DNA of 46,994 bases from Gammaproteobacteria bacterium. GTDB taxonomy: Bacteria; Pseudomonadota; Gammaproteobacteria; Burkholderiales; Rhodocyclaceae. Below the pieces are notes generated by a model that did no database searches, was not told where the DNA came from, and saw only the letters and a list, made by a program, of their open reading frames with translations. The stretch covers positions 1 to 46,994 of the forward strand of contig JARFTX010000024.1 in the NCBI GenBank assembly GCA_029289265.1, written 5' to 3'. This document shows positions 17,058-23,848 of this stretch, piece after piece (the stretch's first letter is position 1; every line of letters starts with the position of its first letter). The position numbers were made by a program, and so were the translations under genes.

Positions 17058-17768
17058 ATGGACCGTCGTTGCTTCGTCAAGGCCTGTACCGTGGGAGCCG
17101 GCCTGATTGCCGGAGGCGGAGCCGGGCTCGCCGTGGCCGGCGACACGAGCGCCCATCGCCGCCAGCGGGTTCGACTGGTGGGGGCCGACGGCACGCCGCT
17201 GCGCGCGGCACAGCTCGCGGCCGGCGCGCAATACGTCTTCCATTACCCGTTCGCCGCTACGCCGTGCTTTCTGCTCGATCTCGGGCGCCCGCTTGCTGGG
17301 CGCAACGGTCTTGCGACCGAGGACGGACGGCGCTACGACTGGCCCGGTGGGGTCGGGCCGCGGCGGTCGATCGTCGCCTATTCGGCGATCTGTGCGCACA
17401 TGATGGCGCACCCGACGCGGGTCGTCAGCTACATCAGCTACCGGACGCCGCGCAGCGAGGACGATCCCGAGACCGGCGTGATCAGCTGCTGCGCCGAGAA
17501 CAGCGTTTATGATCCGGCGGCCGGTGCACAAGTGTTGTCCGGTCCGGCGCCGCAGCCGCTGGCGGCGATCGTGCTCGATTACGATGCCGGCCGCGACGAA
17601 CTGCACGCGACGGGCACGCTCGGGGGCGACATGTTCCAGCGTTTCTTCACCGAGTTCGCCGTGCGCCTGAGCCTCGAGAACCCTTCGCGGGACGAGCGCG
17701 GGCCCTTGCCCGACGACGTGCGAGCGCTGCCGCTGGAGACGTTCTCGGCCAACGTAGTGCTGTGTTGA
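17058..17768 (+). CDS. Tat-exported Rieske-like protein with altered cluster ligands
   Basis: The 236-aa protein has a twin-arginine signal (MDRRCFVKACTVGAGLIAGG) and then a domain whose second half looks like a Rieske [2Fe-2S] fold: box I as Cys112-Ala-His114 (SAICAHMMAHP) and box II as Cys144-Cys-Ala-Glu147-Asn-Ser. The usual Rieske tail follows as VYDPAAGAQVLSGPAPQPL. Box I lacks the second Cys that forms the usual disulfide, and the His of the CxxH pair is replaced by Glu. The gap between boxes (29 residues) is also longer than in bc1 Rieske proteins. It may hold a modified cluster, another metal, or none. AGGAG (17044-17048) precedes the ATG. It sits between mobB and a convergent ankyrin gene, which do not explain its role. 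Confidence 0.7.
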   Translation: MDRRCFVKACTVGAGLIAGGGAGLAVAGDTSAHRRQRVRLVGADGTPLRAAQLAAGAQYVFHYPFAATPCFLLDLGRPLAGRNGLATEDGRRYDWPGGVGPRRSIVAYSAICAHMMAHPTRVVSYISYRTPRSEDDPETGVISCCAENSVYDPAAGAQVLSGPAPQPLAAIVLDYDAGRDELHATGTLGGDMFQRFFTEFAVRLSLENPSRDERGPLPDDVRALPLETFSANVVLC

Positions 17769-17770
17769 AC

Positions 17771-18430
17771 TCAGTGGATCGCGCCCAGAAGGCGCAGCAG
17801 TTCCGGTTCGCCGTGACGTCGGGCGAGTTCGGTCGCGTTGGTGCCGTTGCCGTCGGTTGCGGCCGGATCGAGGCCCAGTTCGAGCAAGGTCGAGACCATC
17901 GCCGGGTCGCCGAGCTCGGCGGCGCGCATCAGCAGCGTCCAGCCATAGACGTCCCGGGTGCCGAGATCGGCACCCAGCCTTGCGAGCGTGCGCACCGTGT
18001 CCGTATGACCCTTGGCGGTTGCCAGCAGCAGCGGTGTCCAGCCGTGCCGGACGCGGTGGTTGGGGTCCGCTCCGGCGCGAACCAGTTGCTCGATGATGTC
18101 GCTGTGGCCGGCGACGGCGGCATACATCAGCGCGGTGCCGCCCTTGGGATTGCTGCGGTCGACGGCGGCCCCGTGCAGCAGCAGCAGCGCCACCAGGTCG
18201 GCCTGGGCCGTCTCGGCAGCCCACATCAGCGCCGTCTTGCCCTCGGATTCGCCCGGACCGCTGGCGGCCTCCGGCGAGACGCCGAGTTCGAGCAGCGTGG
18301 CGACGCGCTCCACTTGCCGTGCGGTGATCGCCTCGAGCAGGGCTTGCGCGGCGCCGCCCGCCCAGCCGGAGAGCGGCGCGGCCAATGCAAGGCAGAGCGG
18401 CACAAGGATGAAAAACCGGCGGGTCGCCAT
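17771..18430 (-). CDS. Secreted ankyrin-repeat protein
   Basis: The 219-aa precursor has a signal peptide (MATRRFFILVPLCLALAAPLSGWAGG) followed by about five ankyrin repeats with the TALMxAAxxGHxDxVxxLLxxGAD pattern (for example KGGTALMYAAVAGHSDIIEQL and GWTPLLLATAKGHTDTV). It is likely periplasmic and mediates protein-protein contact; similar genes elsewhere accompany catalases or envelope proteins, but the partner here is unknown. GGAGG lies 7 bases before the ATG at 18430. It converges on the Rieske-like gene with only two bases between stop codons. Confidence 0.88.
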   Translation of the reverse strand: MATRRFFILVPLCLALAAPLSGWAGGAAQALLEAITARQVERVATLLELGVSPEAASGPGESEGKTALMWAAETAQADLVALLLLHGAAVDRSNPKGGTALMYAAVAGHSDIIEQLVRAGADPNHRVRHGWTPLLLATAKGHTDTVRTLARLGADLGTRDVYGWTLLMRAAELGDPAMVSTLLELGLDPAATDGNGTNATELARRHGEPELLRLLGAIH

Positions 18431-18632
18431 CACCAAACCTCCGGCGGCGGGTCTAAGGCATTACTGGATAGCAGAACCGCAGCGGGGGTGCAACCCGTGG
18501 CCCGATACCCATGGCGCGGCGCATGGCGGGCGTGCGGGGCCGGTGCGGTCGGGGGCCGGGTAGGCTGGAGCAGGGTGTGAGCGTATCGGACGACGGTCGG
18601 CCCCAGCCCGACCGGGAAACGAGGAGCGAGTC

Positions 18633-19727
18633 GTGACGCAAGTGGACAGGCGAATGGTGGAGGCGGCCCTGGCGGCCTACGTCGAGCCGCATCTGGGCAG
18701 CGATCTGATCGCCGCCGGCTGCATCGAACGTATCGATGTAGAAGGGCCGCGTGTGAGCGTGGGTGTGCGGCTGGGTTTTCCGGGGCGGCGAATCGTCGGG
18801 CGGCTGCGCGAGGCGGTCCGGGGGGCGCTGGCCGCACTGCCCGGAGTCGAGGAGGTCGAGGTCGCCGTGCGCACGGAGATCGAGCCGCGCGAAGCCGATC
18901 CGACCGATGCCACGGCGGTGGCCGGCGTGCGCAATGTGATCGCCGTGTCGTCGGCCAAGGGTGGCGTGGGCAAGTCGACCACCGCGGTCAATCTCGCGCT
19001 GGCCCTGTCCGACGAGGGTGCCCGGGTCGGGATGCTCGACGCCGACCTCTATGGGCCCAGCCTGCCCCGCATGCTCGGCATCGCCGGGCGGCCGCGCTCG
19101 CGTGACGGCAAGCGCTTCCAGCCGCTGATGAATTACGGGCTGCAGACGATGTCGGCCGGCTTCCTCGTCGACGAGGAAGAACCGATGATCTGGCGCGGCG
19201 CGATGGTGACGCAGGCGCTCGAGCAATTGCTGCGCGACACGGAATGGAAGGATCTCGACTATCTGGTGGTCGACATGCCGCCCGGCACCGGTGACGTCCA
19301 GCTCACGCTCGCGCAGCGGGTGAAAGTGGCCGGCGCGGTGATCGTCACGACGCCGCAGGACGTCGCGCTGCGAGATGCCGTCCGCGGCCTGAAAATGTTC
19401 GAGAAGGTCGGTGTTCCGGTGCTGGGCGTGGTCGAGAACATGGGCCTGCACCGATGCAGCTGCTGCGGACACGAGGAGCACATTTTCGGCGAGGGGGGCG
19501 GCCGGCGCATGGCGGAGCAATACGGGCTGGAACTGCTCGGTACGCTGCCGCTCGACATTCGCATCCGCGAGCAGGCCGACAGCGGGATGCCGACGGTGGT
19601 CGCCGACCCCGACGGCGCGCTCGCCGAAGCCTATCGGCGCATCGCCCGCGCGACGGCGGCAAGGCTTGCGCGGCGGCAGGCGAGCGCACGCACGGGGGCG
19701 CCCCGGATCTCCATCACCGAAACTTGA
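18633..19727 (+). CDS. apbC: Mrp/ApbC/NBP35-family Fe-S cluster carrier ATPase
   Basis: The 364-aa protein has an N-terminal MIP18/DUF59-like domain (about residues 1-90). A deviant Walker A P-loop follows (SSAKGGVGKSTTAVNLALAL), then VVDMPPGTGDVQLTLAQ and the C-terminal CxxC in HRCSCCGHEE that holds a transferable [4Fe-4S] cluster. It delivers Fe-S clusters to apoproteins. Start is GTG at 18633 with GAGGAG upstream. It stands just before the formate dehydrogenase operon, whose products need many clusters, but a 207-bp gap with its own promoter separates them. Confidence 0.93.
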   Translation: MTQVDRRMVEAALAAYVEPHLGSDLIAAGCIERIDVEGPRVSVGVRLGFPGRRIVGRLREAVRGALAALPGVEEVEVAVRTEIEPREADPTDATAVAGVRNVIAVSSAKGGVGKSTTAVNLALALSDEGARVGMLDADLYGPSLPRMLGIAGRPRSRDGKRFQPLMNYGLQTMSAGFLVDEEEPMIWRGAMVTQALEQLLRDTEWKDLDYLVVDMPPGTGDVQLTLAQRVKVAGAVIVTTPQDVALRDAVRGLKMFEKVGVPVLGVVENMGLHRCSCCGHEEHIFGEGGGRRMAEQYGLELLGTLPLDIRIREQADSGMPTVVADPDGALAEAYRRIARATAARLARRQASARTGAPRISITET

Positions 19728-19852
19728 GGGGCAGGCGTGCAGTCGAAGAGACTGTTGGCGGGGCGTGTGGGTCGCGTCGAGCCGAACCCCTCCTCACGAC
19801 ACCCGAGTCGCCGAAACATACTATCCATGCGTGTTTGCGGGAAGCGCATTGA

Positions 19853-19881
19853 TTGGCATGGGCGTTGCGATGGTCTATAAA
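19853..19881 (+). promoter_or_regulatory. Superimposed sigma-54-like and sigma-70-like promoter of the formate dehydrogenase operon
   Basis: The stretch TTGGCATGGGCGTTGC (19853-19868) has GG and GC exactly 10 bases apart, matching the sigma-54 -24/-12 pattern. The same TTGGCA (19853-19858), with a 17-base spacer and TATAAA (19876-19881), also matches the sigma-70 consensus at 5 of 6 positions in each hexamer. Either would start transcription about 50 bases before the first gene. Sequence alone cannot say which sigma factor acts. Confidence 0.7.
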
Positions 19882-19934
19882 TCAGCCAGGGCGCAAGACA
19901 CAACAAGAAACAAAAGACCTACAGGAGACAGACA

Positions 19935-20507
19935 TTGAGCCCGGATGTGCGGCTTCCCGAGGGGGCGGAAGTTGTAGCGTGGGCGCACGATGCGGTGCTG
20001 CCGGTGGCGGTGATGATCGCCTCGCCCGGCGGTGCGCGTGCGGTCGACCGGATGTTGTGGCACTTGACCGGCGTCGTCGTCGGCGAGCAATTCGCCGCAC
20101 CCGTGCGCGAAGGCGTGCGCGTGCGTGCGGGCCCGGCCGGCGAGCTCTTCCTGTGGCGCGGCTTCACGCTGCGCCTGCGGCCCGCCCAGGCCGAGGACTA
20201 TGCGCTCAACCTTGGCAGCGATCGCCCCGAGGTCTTCGTCGTCGCCCGTTTCGATCCCGAGCGCGGGGTCGAACCGCTCGAAGTCACCCTCAGCCTGGAT
20301 CAGGCGCAAAACCTCGACGCGACCGAGTTGCGCAGCGCCGACGAGATGGTGCTGTCCACGCCCATGCCGTCCGAGGTCGGGCGCTGGCTCGAAGAGTTTG
20401 TCGCCGTCCACTACCAGCCGCGGCGCAAGGGCAAGGGTCGCGGCAAGCGGCGCAGCAAGGCGCTCTACGACGCCGAGGTCGGCGATTGGGCGGGAGATCA
20501 GGCATGA
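19935..20507 (+). CDS. DUF3305 family protein, formate dehydrogenase accessory
   Basis: The 190-aa soluble protein begins at a TTG (19935) with AGGAG about 9 bases upstream. It resembles the DUF3305 proteins that open this type of formate dehydrogenase operon (VAVMIASPGGARAVDRMLWHLTGVVVGE; FLWRGFTLRLRPAQAEDYALNL). The C-terminus has a very basic stretch (RRKGKGRGKRRSK) and then an acidic end. Its function is unknown; the conserved linkage implies a role in enzyme maturation or assembly. It overlaps the next gene by ATGA. Confidence 0.85.
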   Translation: MSPDVRLPEGAEVVAWAHDAVLPVAVMIASPGGARAVDRMLWHLTGVVVGEQFAAPVREGVRVRAGPAGELFLWRGFTLRLRPAQAEDYALNLGSDRPEVFVVARFDPERGVEPLEVTLSLDQAQNLDATELRSADEMVLSTPMPSEVGRWLEEFVAVHYQPRRKGKGRGKRRSKALYDAEVGDWAGDQA

Positions 20508-21190
20508 GCGACGCGAACGCCTTCGGCCTGCAGCGGTCCGGCCGCGTCGATGCCGGGGGCGAGCAATCCTTTCTGTCACGCTGGTCGCGGCGCAAGCTCG
20601 GCCAGGACGCCGAGCAGGATCCGGCCTGGGTCGCGCCCGCGGTGGACGCCCAGAGCGCCCAAGCACCACCGGCCACCCCGACCGAGCCGGTGGACCCGCG
20701 CACGGGCAAGCCCATATCGGAACTCACCGATGCCGACATGCCGGACATCGAGACGCTCGACGAAAACTCCAACCTCGCCGTCTATATGGCCGCCAAGGTG
20801 TCGCAGGCGCTGCGCATGAAGGCCCTGACCAAGGTGTTTCACACCGCCAAGTTCAACCAGGTCTGCCTGTGCGCCGAGTACGCGGACGACTACACGAAGT
20901 TCGTGCCGCTCGGCGACATCGTGCCGCACGACCTCCAGCAGGCGATTGCGCGCGAGGCCGGCAAGCTGCTCGAGCGCTTCACTGCGCAGGGCATCGAAAT
21001 TTCCCCCGAAGAGGCGCACGCACGCGCGGCCGCCCAGTTCCGCGGAGAAGCCGCGGCGGTTCCGGCAGCGCTCGCGGACGGTTCCGCGGCCGGTCCCGGA
21101 GCGTCCGTCCGGGCGGTCGAAGCGGCCGATCCGCCACAACAAGCACAATCCGGGCGCCCGTCGGCGCCACCCCAACCCGAGACGACATGA
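20504..21190 (+). CDS. DUF3306 family protein, formate dehydrogenase accessory
   Basis: The 228-aa protein begins MSDANAFGLQRSGRVDAGGEQSFLSRWSRRK. Its recognisable core is ISELTDADMPDIETLDENSNLAVYMAAKVSQALRMKALTKVFHTAKFN (about residues 72-120, quoted here in parts), the DUF3306 signature. The tail is Ala/Pro-rich and probably disordered. The start overlaps the stop of the DUF3305 gene and its own stop overlaps the next start, each by ATGA, so the three are translationally coupled. Function unknown; it is always found with this formate dehydrogenase type. Confidence 0.85.
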   Translation: MSDANAFGLQRSGRVDAGGEQSFLSRWSRRKLGQDAEQDPAWVAPAVDAQSAQAPPATPTEPVDPRTGKPISELTDADMPDIETLDENSNLAVYMAAKVSQALRMKALTKVFHTAKFNQVCLCAEYADDYTKFVPLGDIVPHDLQQAIAREAGKLLERFTAQGIEISPEEAHARAAAQFRGEAAAVPAALADGSAAGPGASVRAVEAADPPQQAQSGRPSAPPQPETT

Positions 21191-22911
21191 CCGACCTGTC
21201 CAGCCTGTACGATCCTGTTGCCCAATCCAATGATCCGGCCCTCGCCGCCCGGGCAGCCGCCCTCGCCGCGGTGTCCGAGTTCGAGTTCGAGCCGGCCTCG
21301 ATCGTCACCTACCGGTCGGCCGGCCATCTCCTGATCGTTGGTGGCGAGCGTGACGCGCTCGAATGCGCGGCCGGGTTGCGCGAGTACCTGCACTGCACCG
21401 TGGTCGCGACGTCTCCGGCCGCGGGGGCCCTGTCCGCGGAAGCCGAGGGCGCCCGTGCCGACGAGGCGCGGGTACGGGTGCTGCATGGCCAGCCGGGCGT
21501 AATCGGCGGACATCTCGGCCGCTTCACGATGACGATGCGGGTCGCGTCGGGCGACGAGGTCTCGCCGGCGGCGCTCACCCGACCCGACCATCCGTTCTTC
21601 GACCTGGTGCTCGACCTGCGGCGCGAGCCGGGCATCCGGCTCGAGCTGCCACCCTTCGGCTACTACGCGCCGGCCGGCGACTCTGGCCGCCTGCAGCGCA
21701 TGCTCGCCGAGATACCGGAGATGACCGGCGAGTTCGACAAGCCGCGCTTCTTCAACTACGACCCGGAGATCTGCGCCCACGGCGACAGCGGCATCAAGGG
21801 CTGCACGCGCTGCCTCGATGCCTGTCCGAGCGGGGCGATCCGCTCGATCGGCGATCTGGTCGAGGTCGACCCGTATCTGTGTCAGGGTGCCGGGCCCTGT
21901 GCGAGCGTCTGCCCGACCGGCGCGATGACTTACGCCCAGCCCGGTCCGCGCGACCTGATCGCGCGGCTGCGGCGCATGCTCGCCGCCTTCCGCGAGGCCG
22001 GCGGCGCGGCGCCGGTGCTGCTCTTCCATGACGAGGAAGCCGGGCGCGAGCGCCTGCGTGGGCTGATGCCCGACCTGCCGGCGCGGGTGTTGCCGGTGGA
22101 GGTCGTCGAGATCGGTTCGGTCGGCATGGATGCGTGGTTCGCCGCCCTCGCCTACGGCGCCACCGAAGTGGTGCTGCTCGACACCGAGGCGCTGCCGCCG
22201 AGCGTGCGCTCGGCGATGCTCGCCCAACTCGACTATGCCCAGCCGCTGCTCGACGCATTGGGCCTCGATGGCAGCCGGATAGTCTGGCTTGCGCCCGATG
22301 GCGATGCGGCCGTGCAGTTCGCGACGCCGCGTGCGCCGGCCGTCGCGCAGCCCGCAACCTTCGACACCTTCGGCGAGAAGCGCGGCAGCCTTCGCCTTGC
22401 ACTTGCGCACCTCCATGCCCAGGCGCCTGGACAGCCGCTGCTTGCCGCCCTGCCGCCGGGCGCGCCGTTCGGCCAAGTCCAGGTCGATCGCAAGGCGTGC
22501 ACGCTGTGCATGGCCTGCCCGCAGGTGTGTCCGACGCGTGCGCTCTCCGACGCCGGCGACCGGCCGGCGCTGTTCTTTACCGAGGACCTGTGCGTGCAGT
22601 GCGGACTTTGCGCCAAGGCCTGCCCCGAGGACGCGATCACCCTCGAGCCGCGCTTCCTGTTCGACTGGGAGGCGCGCCGCAAGCCGCGCGTCGCCAACGA
22701 GGAGGAGCCCTTCTGCTGCGTCCGTTGCGGCAAGCCCTTCGCCACCCGGAGCGTCATCGGGCGGATGCTCGAGAAACTGCAGGGGCATCGCATGTTCCAG
22801 TCCGAAGACGAGTTGCGTCGCCTCGAGATGTGCGGCGACTGCCGCGTCGTCGACCAGTTCGCCGAAGATTTCAAGGGCGGCTCCAAGCCCCGCTGGCTTG
22901 GACCGAGATAA
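21187..22911 (+). CDS. Multi-cluster [4Fe-4S] ferredoxin-like protein of the formate dehydrogenase locus
   Basis: The 574-aa protein carries four ferredoxin-type cluster motifs in two pairs: CTRCLDACPSGA and CASVCPTGA (about residues 205-245), then CTLCMACPQVCPTRA and CVQCGLCAKACPEDA (about 438-485). A C-terminal CCVRCGKPF...CGDC segment may bind zinc or another cluster. The middle (about 255-400) resembles a hydrogenase/CoB-heterodisulfide delta-type domain (LLFHDEEAGRERL). No signal peptide is seen, so it acts in the cytoplasm, perhaps supplying electrons or clusters during maturation. ATGA overlap with the preceding gene confirms the start. Confidence 0.88.
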   Translation: MTDLSSLYDPVAQSNDPALAARAAALAAVSEFEFEPASIVTYRSAGHLLIVGGERDALECAAGLREYLHCTVVATSPAAGALSAEAEGARADEARVRVLHGQPGVIGGHLGRFTMTMRVASGDEVSPAALTRPDHPFFDLVLDLRREPGIRLELPPFGYYAPAGDSGRLQRMLAEIPEMTGEFDKPRFFNYDPEICAHGDSGIKGCTRCLDACPSGAIRSIGDLVEVDPYLCQGAGPCASVCPTGAMTYAQPGPRDLIARLRRMLAAFREAGGAAPVLLFHDEEAGRERLRGLMPDLPARVLPVEVVEIGSVGMDAWFAALAYGATEVVLLDTEALPPSVRSAMLAQLDYAQPLLDALGLDGSRIVWLAPDGDAAVQFATPRAPAVAQPATFDTFGEKRGSLRLALAHLHAQAPGQPLLAALPPGAPFGQVQVDRKACTLCMACPQVCPTRALSDAGDRPALFFTEDLCVQCGLCAKACPEDAITLEPRFLFDWEARRKPRVANEEEPFCCVRCGKPFATRSVIGRMLEKLQGHRMFQSEDELRRLEMCGDCRVVDQFAEDFKGGSKPRWLGPR

Positions 22912-22918
22912 CCTGACC

Positions 22919-23527
22919 ATGCACAACGACACCCTCGAGATCGTGGACACCCGCCAGGCCGACGCACTGCGTGCCGGCACCTGGGCGCTGCTCGGTCGCC
23001 TGCTCGCTTCGCCCCCGTCGTCCGAGACGTTGCAGCGGCTCGCGCAGCTCGAGCCTTCGGCCGAGGACGCCGACCCGCTGGCGATCGCCTGGGCCGCGCT
23101 CGGCCGGGCGGCACGCGCGGCCGACGGCGAAGCCCTGCATCGCGAGTTTCAGGACGTCTTCATCGGCGTCGGCGGCGGCGAGGTCACGCCGTACGGCTCG
23201 TGGTACCTCACCGGGACGCTGCTCGACCGGCCGCTGGTGCGGCTGCGCTCCGATCTCGACGAACTGGGCATCGCCCGCAGCGAGGCGAACTGCGAGCCGG
23301 AGGACCACGCCGCGGCCGTGTGCGAAATCATGGCCCTGGTGATCGAGGACGAGGCAGTCGATCACGCCTGGCAGTGCGACGTGTTCCAGCGGCACGCGGA
23401 AAGCTGGCTGGCGCGTTTCTTCGAGGATCTCGGGCGCGCGCCGAGCGCGGATTTCTACCGTGCGGTGGCGGCGGTCGGGCAGGCCTTCGTGGCCATGGAG
23501 CGAAAGTATTACGCATTGCCGGCGTAA
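22919..23527 (+). CDS. TorD/DmsD-family molybdoenzyme chaperone
   Basis: The 202-aa all-helical protein shows the TorD-family signature: ALLGRLLASPPS near the N-terminus, then HREFQDVFIGVGGGEVTPYGSWYLTGTLLDRPL (about residues 78-110, quoted as two parts of the family's E-x-x-L-F-x-G...P-Y-E/G-S motif). It should bind the twin-arginine leader or apo-form of FdhA until the cofactor is inserted. ATG at 22919 lies 7 bases after the ferredoxin stop. A longer in-frame extension upstream is only the shadow of that gene. Confidence 0.9.
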   Translation: MHNDTLEIVDTRQADALRAGTWALLGRLLASPPSSETLQRLAQLEPSAEDADPLAIAWAALGRAARAADGEALHREFQDVFIGVGGGEVTPYGSWYLTGTLLDRPLVRLRSDLDELGIARSEANCEPEDHAAAVCEIMALVIEDEAVDHAWQCDVFQRHAESWLARFFEDLGRAPSADFYRAVAAVGQAFVAMERKYYALPA

Positions 23528-23590
23528 GCCGGCGAACGGGACCGGGCGAGGCGATCGCCTGCGGACCAATGGAGAGAAGAGGAGTCGGTA

Positions 23591-23800
23591 ATGGACAAGA
23601 GAGACGAGAGCGGCCGGGACGCCCGGCGCAGGTTTCTGAAGTCGATGGCGCTCACCGGTGGCGGCGTGGCCGTCGCCGTCAAGCTGGGCCAGGCCGCTGC
23701 GGCCACCGAGCCGGAAGGCCAGGCGGCGGTGGACAAGGCGACCGAGGATTACCACGTGACCCAGCACATCCGGGATTACTACGCGCGAGCGCAGTTCTAG
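23591..23800 (+). CDS. Small Tat-signal protein of the formate dehydrogenase region
   Basis: Only 69 aa: MDKRDESGRDARRRFLKSMALTGGGVAVAVKLGQAAAA is a twin-arginine leader, followed by a 30-residue tail (VDKATEDYHVTQHIRDYYARAQF). It matches the known formate dehydrogenase region Tat-target family, whose function is unresolved. It has a good ribosome binding site (AGAGGAG) and sits 48 bases before fdhA. The conserved tail suggests it is exported with, or acts as a subunit or helper of, the enzyme. Confidence 0.88.
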   Translation: MDKRDESGRDARRRFLKSMALTGGGVAVAVKLGQAAAATEPEGQAAVDKATEDYHVTQHIRDYYARAQF

Positions 23801-23848
23801 AGCGACCACGAGCGCGGCAGCGCGCGGTCATCCTGAAGGAGACAAGCC

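Noticed and set aside
20832-20839. TGTTTCAC parS-like half-site
   Set aside because: It lies in the DUF3306 coding sequence and lacks the second half of the palindrome.
20125-21186. In-frame upstream extension of the ferredoxin-like gene over the DUF3305 and DUF3306 genes
   Set aside because: The extension is Arg-rich low-complexity sequence overlapping two real genes; the ATGA-coupled ATG at 21187 begins the conserved protein.
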